Source of the DNA: Pilaira anomala
Lineage: Eukaryota > Mucoromycota > Mucoromycetes > Mucorales > Mucoraceae
Assembly (NCBI GenBank): GCA_025716855.1
Contig: JAIXMQ010000010.1
Span: 166,501 to 230,500 of the forward strand
Direction: 5' to 3'
DNA: 64,000 bases
Below the pieces are notes generated by a model. The model was not told the origin of the DNA. It made no database searches and was given only the letters and a program-made list of their open reading frames with translations. A program made the position numbers and the translations under genes. Positions 22,474-33,125 of the stretch are shown in pieces; the first letter of the stretch is position 1, and the number at the start of each line of letters is the position of its first letter.

Positions 22474-25042
22474 CCTTGCTGTTGTTCAGTCATCATAGAA
22501 GTAAACTGAGACTGATTCATGTTGACAGGCCTATTAGTATCATCATTTTGAGGTTGAGAACGAAAGCTTTGATTACTAAAATAACTATTCCATTCATCAA
22601 TATCAAATGACATGGGCACACCAAAGAAAGCAGTATTAATGGGATCAAAAGGTCTTTCATCATTTGAATAACTAGGTCTACCGAAACTTGATTGTGAATT
22701 AACAGGAGGTGTATTAAAAGGTGATTTATAAGATTCAGGTGTTTCAGTTTTATAACTTGCTGTAGTAGTAGTAGTAGTAGTATTAGTAGCGGTAGTAGGT
22801 GTTTGATTAGAATATTGAGTTAAATAATCAGGGAATTTATGATCAGTACCACGTTGGGCATCAATTGGATTTCTAAATTCTGAAGTGGAGATAGGTAATC
22901 CAGAAGGATGTTCTAATATAGGTGAATTAGGCACTGCAATTGAAAGTGATTCATGTTGTTCATTTTGTTCTAATTTTGGAGCACGGTGATAACCTTCATC
23001 TACATTTTCTAAATTGATATCACGAAGACCAGCTAATTCACCCAAGATATTACAATGACGAGCAGAAGTAATCCAAGTTGCTTCCACTTCATCCATAGCA
23101 CGAATGATCTTATTGATACTAATCTTTGCTTCAAGTGCAAACATACTATCAGAAGATAAAGCATCATTAATGAAAATAATACCTGCAGTAAACATGAAAT
23201 ATAATGCATAGTTATTCACATTCTTTAATCTTCCTTCAGCCATTAAACATTCAACGATATCCAATATTTTGTTGGCAGCAAAAGTACAAATAGAAGCAGA
23301 AGGGAATACAGAAGGAGTACCAGTTTGAGTAGGACCAGGAATAAAAGGACGGTGTAATAAGATTAAAGAAGTATAGAACAACATATGAATTTGACAAAGT
23401 TCTAATTTTGGAGCAGGCGCCTTTTCAGCCATACGAGTATTGGGTACACGATATTGTGACCAAGGAGCTAAATTAGCCATCCATTTGTTTAATGCACGAT
23501 CTAGTTTAGATATGACAGTATCTGGAGAAGCCATCTTGCTAACTTCTTTTCTACCTTTGACCATATATAATTGACACAAGATATCACCTAATATTTCACA
23601 TAATTTAATTAATTGATGAAAATCTTCCATAATAGTTGGCTTATTGTTTTTATCATCATCATCTACTTCAGAAGGATAAGGAGCATCTAGATCACGTTCA
23701 TCAATCATTGGAGCTCTTCCATGCATAGCACAAGTTAAACGATCTACAACAAAACAACAATAAAATACACGCTTTCTTTCTTCTTTTTCTTCATTTGATA
23801 AATTCCAAGAATCACAATTTCTATTCAAGCCTAAATTTTGACACATTCTAAAGGCTAAACCACTATATAACCAACCACGAATATTTTTTAAAGCACCATT
23901 TTGATGACTACTTAATAATAATAAAGATTGTACAGTAGATACTTTAAAATCATCCCATTCGAAATCCAATAAGATCCTTGCTCTTTCAAAAAAGATATCA
24001 CCGGCAGTATCACGTAAAGCAGGATCAGATCTTACTCTGACGTCAGGAGATATACGAGAAGCAACAGCATAAATCGAATTTAATAACAGGGGTGGTGGTC
24101 TATGATGTTCTGAATCAAGAGAAGCCAAAAAGGACTTTTTGTGTAAAAGAGGCAAGAATGGATAAAAGTGAGTAAAATACAGATCTAATAAATTTTTTGA
24201 CAAATCTGGCGGTGGTAATTCGTATGGATCGACGGCTAATGGATTTGGCAAAACGTTTTGACCGTCCAATTTTTTCGTACGATGATATCCTCTTGAATTG
24301 AAGTGAAAGGCACCATTTTGAAAATTTTTACTACTACGTAACATGTAAAATCCAGAAGATTTACCATAATATCTTAGTTGTCCACTTTCATCAATCGAAA
24401 GATTACCTAAATTATCATTTGGATTTTCGGGTTCTGATGTACTGTTGTTGGTGGCGGTTGTATTCATTACGAGACTACGATTGGCTAATTCGGGATGTTC
24501 AAGTGTGATTGTTGGCGTATCATGAATCATTCCTTCCGTATTTTTTGAAGACTCAAAAGATGATCGTGCAGGGCGAGGTCGAACTAATTCACCGTATGCT
24601 GTTTCTAATGGTGCATTTAATTCGGCTAAAATTGCTTGTGAACGTGGATCATCTTCTTGAATAATACTACCCAATAATGCTTCTAAACGATGTAATCTTC
24701 CTTCAATTGCCTCAATATATCCTTTAGGAGGACCTCTCTTTAGAAAAAAAAAAAAAAAAAAAAGATTATTTTACTTGTTTTCTTATATGTATGTATATAT
24801 ATATATATATATTTACTTTTTTTGTTGACTCTTTATATGTACAAGGTAAACCTAAAGTGGCACAGTTACCACAAACTGCTTGACCTCCATCACATTTTAC
24901 TTTCTTTCGACGACATTGTTCGCTATTTATTTTAAATTGAATGACATTTTAATATTACACAAAAAAAAAAAAAAAAATTATGTGTGTCAGTAACTTACCA
25001 AGCTTTACTCACTCGTTGACGCTTTACAGAATCTTCCGGCAT
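22275..25042 (-). CDS. Zn2Cys6 fungal-specific transcription factor, poly-Gln C-terminus
   Basis: Three exons, 25042-24999, 24922-24817 and 24737-22275, giving 870 residues. The Gal4-type zinc cluster spans Cys15, 18, 25, 32, 35 and 42 (C-x2-C-x6-C-x6-C-x2-C-x6-C), with the first Cys codon split by intron 1. A basic linker STKKRGPPKGY and a short coiled segment EAIEGRLHRLEALLG, likely the dimerisation helix, follow. The middle region contains the fungal_trans domain (FYPFLPLLHKKSFLASL, GLAFRMCQNLGLNR, LILLHRPFI). The last 60 residues are mostly Gln with some His, a probable activation region. It should act in the nucleus as a pathway-specific regulator. Fungal_trans-type factors of this kind include xylanase regulators, but the target cannot be read from sequence. 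Confidence 0.92.
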
Positions 25043-25239
25043 AAGTAGTTGCGCTTTATTAATATAATTATATTAAAGAAAAAGGAATAAAATAGAAAAA
25101 GAAAGGCAAAACGAAAACGAAAAAGAAAAAAAAAAAAAAAAAGAAATAAATAAACACATGAAAAAGATTAACCCAAAAATGCAAATGAACGGGTAATAAA
25201 ATTTCCGCATAGTTTTAGTTTTAAAACATTTTATTTTAT

Positions 25240-26238
25240 TTATCTTTTTGAATAACCAGCACAAGTCCACATAATTAGTTTCCATATAATGGCTATACCA
25301 GCTAAAGAAGCTACAACGATACCACCATAAAACATACCGTCATGTAACACTTTACTACAAATGGTACCACATGCGGCCTGAGCTTGATCTACCACATTTG
25401 AGCATTGATTATTACATTTATCAGTGACTACTTTTGAAGCAATCATTAAAGCGATACCAGCAGCTAAAAAGGCAATACTTATTAACAAACAAAAGAAGGA
25501 ACAACAAGTAATAGCCGGGTTATAGCAACAACAATTACAACCACTCTTTTTCTCATGTACTTGTGGTCTGTATTTATAACTTTCAGCTTCATTTTCAGGT
25601 GCTAAAGTAGGCTTGACTATATAAGGTTGATATTCGTCTTGTTGTTTCTTTAATTTCTTTCTTTCCTTTTTACTTAATATAGGTTCTTGTACCATTGGTG
25701 TCTTTTCAGGTTCATCATATTCTTCTTTATTATATTGAGGTATCATCATTTGATTTGATTCATTTTGTTTCGTTGGTAATTCATGTTTCATATATTCAAG
25801 TCTTTCTTGTCGAAGGTATTCGTCTAATGGTTGTTCATTATGTTGGTAATGGTTAATTCCTTGAACATTCTTTTCCTCATCTACCATATTATTATGATAA
25901 TAGGGTTGTGAATAATATTCATTTACTGCTGGTGGTGTTGAACTATTATATACTTCCGGTCGCATTTGAGGTGGAGTATATGCTTCTTGTAAATGCATAG
26001 GTTGTGATGGAACATATGTATCTTGGTAACGATGTTGTAATAATTCTTGAGGAGGTGTATAAGTTTCGTGTTGCATTGGTTGAGACGGAGTAAAAGAAGT
26101 TTGTAATGGAAGATATTCTTGTTGTGGTTGAGAAAATACTTGATGATCTTCTTGTGATGGTGGAGGTGGAGGTGGACGAGGATATTGTCCGGCAAATGGA
26201 TCAGGATGATTTACACTATTGTTATTATTTTCATACAT
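25240..26238 (-). CDS. Pro/Gln/Tyr-rich two-transmembrane protein of unknown function
   Basis: Single exon, 332 residues, starting MYENNNNSVNHPDPFAG. Residues 1 to about 200 are disordered, with repeated short motifs of the type TPxQxMxxxxYTPPQ/YVPSQPM and a charged stretch SKKERKKLKKQQDEYQPY. A Cys cluster (GCNCCCYNPAITCC) then abuts a first hydrophobic helix of about 22 residues (FFCLLISIAFLAAGIALMIA). A loop with four cysteines follows (CNNQC, AACGTIC), then a second helix (YGGIVVASLAGIAIIWKLIM) and a short basic tail. Membrane-proximal cysteines suggest palmitoylation, and the spaced loop cysteines suggest disulfides outside the cytosol. I do not recognise a family. The next gene downstream on this strand is the Zn2Cys6 regulator. 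Confidence 0.8.
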   Translation of the reverse strand: MYENNNNSVNHPDPFAGQYPRPPPPPPSQEDHQVFSQPQQEYLPLQTSFTPSQPMQHETYTPPQELLQHRYQDTYVPSQPMHLQEAYTPPQMRPEVYNSSTPPAVNEYYSQPYYHNNMVDEEKNVQGINHYQHNEQPLDEYLRQERLEYMKHELPTKQNESNQMMIPQYNKEEYDEPEKTPMVQEPILSKKERKKLKKQQDEYQPYIVKPTLAPENEAESYKYRPQVHEKKSGCNCCCYNPAITCCSFFCLLISIAFLAAGIALMIASKVVTDKCNNQCSNVVDQAQAACGTICSKVLHDGMFYGGIVVASLAGIAIIWKLIMWTCAGYSKR

Positions 26239-27646
26239 TTTGTTATTATTGTAAAGGAGTGAGAAAAAAAAAAAAGAAGGAATTAAATAACCCTACTATT
26301 ATTTATAAAAAAAAAAAAAAAAAAGTGTATTTTTAGATTCTTTACCTTGGCAAGTTCAACTGACTTTTCTATTTCTTTCCGTAAAAGGTTAATCATCAAA
26401 ACAATAACTGATCCGTAAAAAGAAGCTTCGTTCCACAAATGATGCATTCTATTTTTTGAAAGTTAAGCCTCAAATATTCTTTTATAGGTTTTATGTTGTC
26501 TTTTTTGCATATATATATATATATATAAAAGAGTTGACAAGATAGACCCTTACAGACACATGTATTATATTAACCCCATAAAAAAAAAAAGTTTTTTTTT
26601 GTTTTTGTTTGTTTATCAGTTACTATTATCTCCTCTTTTTTAATTTGACAGTAAATTAATTTTAAATTGAGACCACTACATACCTTTTTTTTATTATGCA
26701 AATTGTTCAAAATAACTAGATGCATCACTGTAGTTTATCAAGTGAATATATAATATGTAGTTTAGAGAATCCTGCGGCACTGAGAGAAAACTTTCAGGAA
26801 CGCCAAGAAAAACCTCCAAGACATCAGATATTTGAACAGCGTCGCGTATAAGTTTTTTAACATTAATTAAACAAAATCTCTTAGTTACTACTAACAAGAT
26901 GATCAAACATATATGTATAAAACTCAATCGCAGAACTTTCAAAGATTAGCTTTGTATGTCCAAAGAAGAGAGGATGTTCTCTTTAACGTTCTTTTCGAGT
27001 TTATTATGTTTCCGGGCAAAATTAATATATACGCATCATGTAGGATTGTATAATATTATGCCAAATATTTAACAATAAGGGTTATTAAAAGACTATACGC
27101 AATTTTCGTCAGTAAAGATCATCTCATAAGACTAACCAACATCACCTTTTGAACACATGATACTTGCAATAATGAAAACACTTTATATATATTTTATCAT
27201 GGCCTTTATTTAGCTAGATGCTAATTAAAGGTAAACTAAACCTGCTATTACATAAGCAGCTGGATCAGTCAGATTTGCTGATGAACAAAGTTTGGTATCT
27301 AGGCAACTGTGTTGTAAAATAATAATAGGAGAATTATTTAAAAAAAAAAAAAGTTGGAAGGAAGGAGTAAATTTTATTAAACAACTGTTTAGTTGAAAGT
27401 ACTAATAACCTCGTCCTCAATCTTATCCATTTATGTACACGCTTTTACACGCAAAAGCTGGTATACGTATCTCATACACTTGAAAAATACGCTGCCTTAA
27501 AAAAAGAAAAATTTTTGTGATTCATTTTAATAAAATTTGATTGGCTAACAAATTACCTAATTTCGCCAAAAAAAAAAAAAAAAGAAAAAAAAAAAGAAGT
27601 TTTGTCCTTTATTTTTTTGTGTTGGGAACTGTATATATATATAAGC
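26239..27646. other. intergenic stretch, no supported gene
   Basis: Holds poly-A/T runs, a TA repeat near 26508-26527, and an 82-codon minus frame (26942-26694) of protein-like composition but no recognised motif. The last 100 bases are the probable leader of the next gene. Confidence 0.5.
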
Positions 27647-28123
27647 ATGGTAAAGTCTTTTTTTTTCTTCTTTTTTTTTTCTATTTTTAAATTTTATCAT
27701 AATGATGATTATCAAAGTGAACCATTTGATACTAATAAGTTTAAAACATGGTATAGTATCAACCAGTCTATGGCTATGGCCAGCAACAATCTCAATCTCA
27801 ACCACCAAAGCAACAAAACTATCAATATACGCAACAAGGAGATACTAATTACTCTACATCACAGCAACAAACTTATTCTCCTGCTGATGGACGTACTAAT
27901 CTACCCAATTTCAATGCATACATTGCTCAACAAACTGCTACCAATACACCTAACTCCCCTGCTGTCACTTCTACTACACCAAAAGCAGCTAATGCTTCCA
28001 TCATTGACAAGGATAGTAGTAAAACGACCACCACTTCTCCTCAATTGAGTAATAAATTAAAAGATCCTTCTTTATTACAGCAACAACAAGCTCAACAACA
28101 AGCTCAACAAGCTCAACAATCCC

Positions 28124-28173
<50 letters not shown>

Positions 28174-29841
28174 GCTCAACAGCAACAACAATATAATTAT
28201 AATCCAATTAGACAATCTCCCATAAATGCAAATTCAGAACTATTAAAATCAAACAACTTCCCCTCTCGTTCGTATAGATCTCCCATCACCTCTCCAACAC
28301 AAGGTTATTCAAGTGGATTCAATTCCGTAAGTTTCATTCCTTTTTTTTTTATATATATATATAATTCATCAAATTCACATTTATTATATTATATTTATAG
28401 CAAGATATTGTTGCTGGTTTAACACAACCTAACTATAGCGCAAACTCTGTACATAACAGTACTGGAAACGAATTACCTACTTTACCCCCATTAAACGTAT
28501 CCTCTCCCCAGCTAAACACAAACAGGCAAAGATGGACACCTGATGACGAAAAATTAGCTCGGTAAGTAATAATAATAATAAAAAATGATGCATGTGTGTG
28601 TGTGCTACCTTAATCTAATGCAATTCTATAGTAGAGCCTCTGTGAGTACAATGATACCGCCATCTTCTTCTACACAACCTGACCCTTCTGTTTTAATACA
28701 ATATCATAACGTACCTAATTCGAGAGATGACCGTCGATTAATGTCTCCTTATTCTCAACAACATCAAATTCAACAGCAACAGGCTCAACAGCATCATCAG
28801 CAACAAGTTCAGCAACAGGCACAACAGGCACAACAAGCTCAACAAGCACAACAAGCTCAACAAGCACAACAAGCTCAACAAGCACAACAGGCTCAACAGG
28901 CTCAACAACAACAACAACATCATCATCAACAACAACAGCAACAACAACAACATCAACAACAAAGACAACAACAACAACAACATCAACATCAACAGCAACA
29001 ACAACAAAGACACCAACAAGTACAACATCAACAAGTGCAACATCAGCAAGTGCAGCAACAGCAACAACAAGCCCAACAACAACAAGCCCAACAACAGCAA
29101 GCTCAACAACAAGAAATTTTTGGAAGTAATGGAGAAATGGGACCTTATGGATGTGGAGTAATGAATTGTTTTGCTAGTTTCTCAGCATCCAATGGATTAT
29201 TTTACCATATGAAAAACGTTCATCCTAATATTGAAGATATTTATAAACCTTATCGATGTGCTATGCCTACCTGCCCTAAACGATACAAAAATATCAATGG
29301 ACTTCAATATCATTTACGTGAAGCAAAAGGGTCGTCAGGTCATGGAGGATTAAATGGACAAGATGGAGAACAAGTGAATGTAAAACCTTATACATGTCAA
29401 ATACCCGGATGTAAAAAAGCATATCGAACTGCGAATGGATTACGTTATCATCAAGTACATGGTCATAATATTCAACCTCATCCTTTAATGGATCCTAATT
29501 CTGCTGCTGCTGCTGCTGCTGCCGCCGCTGCCGCTGCCGCTGCTGCTACAAATATGCACCCTATGCCACCTCATTTGATGCATACTTTACAAGCACGTAA
29601 TGGACCACCACCACCACAACAACAACAACAGCAACAGGCACAACAGCAACAGCAACAGCAGCGTCAACAAGCACCTAGTCACCCACAACAACAACAACAA
29701 CAACATCCAGGTCATCCACTTCAAGGTGTTGGCCATCCGTTACAAGGACAAGCTCAGGTACAACAACAACAACAACAACAACAATCGTTACCTCAATTCC
29801 GTATGCAAAGAGAGAAATGGTTAATGAATAACAACATTTAG
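27647..29841 (+). CDS. SFP1/JAZF1-like C2H2 zinc-finger regulator, poly-Gln rich
   Basis: Coding exons 27757-28326, 28401-28561 and 28632-29841 join in phase. The best start is an ATG at 27647-27649 immediately followed by a GTAAAG donor, giving MYQPVYGYGQQQ and 647 residues. An alternative start at 27701 needs a 41-nt intron, so the N-terminus is uncertain. Long Gln and Gln-Ala runs fill the first two thirds (about residues 100-340). Three C2H2 fingers follow with C-x4-C-x12-H spacing: YGCGVMNCFASF, YRCAMPTCPKRYKNINGL and YTCQIPGCKKAYRTANGLRYH. The TxNGLRYHxxHGH pattern is that of SFP1 and JAZF1. Yeast SFP1 controls ribosomal-protein and ribosome-biogenesis genes under TOR. A poly-Ala run and more Gln runs end the protein. 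Confidence 0.85.
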
Positions 29842-29998
29842 ATTAGTATAAATATATATATATATTGCTTTCCTTATTATTTTTTTTTCTCTCTCTCCAA
29901 AAAATAAAAAAAACAAAGAAGATAAAATAAGACAGTTTAAAAAGTTATTTTTTTTTGAGGGATGAAGGCAAACGATTTCAAATGTTTTATTTGGTAAT

Positions 29999-30406
29999 TT
30001 AATCGAAAAGACCGAAACCCATATCGTCATCAGACTCTTCCTTCTCTTCTTCCTTCTCCTCAGCAGCGGGAGCGTCAGAAGAAGCGGCAGCAGCACCAGA
30101 GGCAGCAGCGGCACCACCGGTAGGAACAGAGGACATCTTTTCCTTACCTTCGGCCATGAGCTTTTTTTTTTTTTTTAAAAAAAAAAAATTAAGTTTAGTT
30201 ATATTTCCAATGGGGGATAAAAAAGTTTATGTTTTTTTTTTCTTTACCTCAGCAATGTCCTTCTTTTCGAGGGCAGAGATCAAAGAAGAAACACGTTCCT
30301 CCTCAGACTCAATACCAACAGACTTTAAGAGAGACTTGATGTCAGCAGCGGCAGGGCTGGCCTTTCCACCGGCGTTAAGAAGAAGATAAGCAGCGAGATA
30401 CTTCAT
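29999..30406 (-). CDS. RPP2: 60S acidic ribosomal protein P2
   Basis: Two exons, 30406-30248 and 30160-29999, giving 106 residues. The start [15 protein letters not shown], the helix [12 protein letters not shown], the Ala-rich hinge, and the acidic tail ending [12 protein letters not shown] are the P2 signature. The tail recruits elongation factors to the GTPase centre of the large subunit. Codon choice is that of a highly expressed gene, like MDH. A likely 5'UTR and a locally GC-richer patch lie upstream at about 30600-30690. The stop converges with the SFP1-like gene 157 bases away. Confidence 0.96.
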
Positions 30407-31448
30407 GACTATTATATTAAACAAATAAGTAATCCATCCATCTATCCATCTATCCATTCATCATTGTTATTTCTGTCTAAAATAATACAATACCTAATTT
30501 GATAAACTTGCGTAAGTAACGATTTAACTCCTTTGAGATACGAAACGCTCGGAAGATAACGAGAAAAACAGTTTCCCATATTTTGAAATGCAATTTATCC
30601 TCTCCTTCCCACAGGCGCACCACCAGGGGAAAAAGCTCACGCGCGCACCCTGTGGTACGCTACATGCACCACTTCCGGCGTATACGATCAGTTTTTTATT
30701 TTTAAAATCCAGTTGAATAATGCTTTCCAAGTAACTGAAAAGTACAAAGATAGAATTGTATTTTCACATCAAGGTGTATCTATTATTTAAAAATGCTTTT
30801 AAAACGGTTTAGTAACAATCCGTATGTCGAATTAGAAAAAGTACCATAAAAATAAAAAAATCTACGCACACCCCGGTACTTTTGTCCTCCCCATCTGGAT
30901 TTCCTAATACGGAATTTTGTATCTCCAAAAGTAAAAAGCAAAAGATTGTATAAGTTATCAAACATCTTTATAAATACTCTTTAAAAAGAAATTTTATTAT
31001 CAACTATCTTAAATAACGGTAAAAAAAAAAAAAAAAAAATATCGTGCTTAAAAGCTCTTTTTTTTTTTCGGTTGGGTTATTTCAGAAACTGAAGGTGGAA
31101 AAAGAGAAGTGAAATTTCCCTTATTAGGAAATCCAGGAGAGTGACGTTTAATGGCTCTTTCTTATATATCTCATAAGGAAGGTGTAATCGGTATACCTTT
31201 CGCTTCAAACTTAAATTATGTATTGAAATATGAATATGTTTGACATTTATCTCCATAGTGATGAGACGATCAATAAAATTGATTTTTGCTTTTGCATTTT
31301 GACTTTCCCACACAAAATATATCATTGAAAATATACATACATCAGACTGCTTTCAAACGCCGTGAACTCCGGTTGAAGTTTTCAATACTTTTTGAAAGAG
31401 TTGAAAGTTTATTTCTTTTTTTTTTTTTAAAAAAAACAACAAAAAAAT
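30407..31448. other. upstream region of RPP2 and of the UBX gene
   Basis: Divergent promoter region of about 1 kb. A GC-richer island at about 30600-30690 (word CGCGCGCACC) stands out against the AT-rich background and may be part of the RPP2 promoter. No supported gene. Confidence 0.45.
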
Positions 31449-33054
31449 ATGGAGGGACTTGATACAATAAATGAACACCAACGAAGGATATTACACGAGT
31501 ATCAAGTAAATAACTAAAAGCTGTATTAAAAAAAAGAAAAAAAGAAAGAAAGGCGACTAACTACTTGTTCATCTCCTTTTAGTCTGTAACTCATTCTGAA
31601 AATATTCAAGAGTGTATTCGCATATTAGAGAATAACGATTGGAATCTAGAGGTAAAAAAAAAAAAAAAGATAAATGAACTCTATCACTCATATATCAACT
31701 TTTTTTAATTAGTTATCAGTTCAAAATCGATATATACCGAATAAACATGCGACAACTATCTATGAACAATCAGAAGACGCTGATACGTCTACTTCTGCTT
31801 TACTTGGTGATCATTCTAGTAGTCATAGACCACCAGCAACAGGAACAAGCCGAAGAATCAGTTCATTTTTTATGTGGCCTTTTAATCTAGTCTGGAAATT
31901 GTCTTGGCGCGTATTTCAAATAGCAGGTAAAAAAAAAAAAAATCAAATCATGCAAACCCCCTAGCTGATAAATCTCTTTTTTTTTTTTAAAAAAAAAAAA
32001 AGCACATTTACTTTATCGGCCTTCCATTACAGCCTCTCGTCGTGACCCACGATCAGAAGCGGACAGATTCTTACGAGACTTTGAATTCACGTACGGCACA
32101 ACACACCCAAAATTCTTTGAAGGAGGATACACACAAGCATTAAGAGTAGCTAAACAAGATTTAGTTTACTTGGTCGTATTCTTATCGAGCGAAGAGCACG
32201 ATGATCATGATACATTTTGTCGGGAGACGATGACGAACCCGGAACTCATATCGTTCTTGAACACACATCAGGTACTTGTATGGGGAGGTAATGTGAGATA
32301 CACTGAAGCATTCCAGGTCAGTAATACATTGCAAGCAACGACGTATCCCTTTTTAGCGATTGTTGCATTACAAACCACGCATGGGGTACAAAAGATGAGT
32401 GTGATTGATCGTATGGAGGGACCGACCACGGCAGCGAATGTGATGCGTCGGTTAGAATCGGCTATGGCACGTGTGGATGTTCAGTTGAATCAGTTACGCA
32501 ATGAACGTGCACAACGTGAAGCGGAACGTATGCTAAGAGAGGAACAGGATAAAGCTTATAGACAAAGTTTATTAGCGGATCAAGAAAAGGAACGTAAATT
32601 GAAAGAAGAAAGAGAGGCAAAAGCTCGAGCAAAAGAAAGAAAGGAATTAAGAGTGAAGCAAAGACAAGAATATATTCAATATTTGGTTTCAAAGTTTAAA
32701 ACGGCAGAAGAAAGTAAAGAAAAGATGACAAAGATTAGTTTTAGATTGGCAGATGGTGAACGTGTGATTCGAAAGTTTGATGGAAATGATAGTTTGGAAA
32801 CATTATACCAATTTGTAGAAGCATATCCATATTTAAAACAATATAACAAGGTATCACCATCACCACCTGTTAATTATCAACATGAATATAAGTTCTCGAT
32901 TCATTCTTCATATCCTCGTACTGTATATGAACCAAATACAGAAATAAAAATCAAGGATCAAAAAGGTTTATGGCCAAGTGCTACTTTAATTGTGGATAGC
33001 AATGAAGAAGCAGAAGAAGAAGAAGATGATGATGAAGATGAAGATGATGAATAA
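31449..33054 (+). CDS. FAF2/UBXD8-type UBX protein (ERAD, p97 adaptor)
   Basis: Four exons, 31449-31505, 31583-31651, 31713-31926 and 32003-33054, giving 463 residues. The N-terminal UBA-like helices include ECIRILENNDWNLE. A hydrophobic hairpin region (FFMWPFNLVWKLSWRVFQIA, about residues 92-112) would insert in the ER or lipid-droplet membrane. The thioredoxin-like UAS domain follows (FEGGYTQALRVAKQDL, VYLVVFLSS, FCRETMTNPE, ATTYPFLAIVAL). A long charged coiled coil (RNERAQREAERMLREEQDK) precedes the UBX domain (KISFRLADGERVIRKFDG, LYQFVEAYP). The protein ends in a run of Glu/Asp. This order matches human FAF2 and fungal Ubx2/Ucp10, which tether Cdc48/p97 to the ER for degradation of misfolded proteins. 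Confidence 0.92.
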
Positions 33055-33125
33055 ATGAAGAATTAATAATAATAGTAAAAATAATAATAATAATAATGAT
33101 AATAATAATAGTAATAAATTAGTTA

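Noticed and set aside
26694..26942. 82-codon minus-strand frame
   Set aside because: No motif, no plausible promoter or introns; likely chance.
28738..29112. Leu-rich reading frame opposite the poly-Gln coding region
   Set aside because: Antisense of CAA/CAG repeats; a shadow of the SFP1-like gene.
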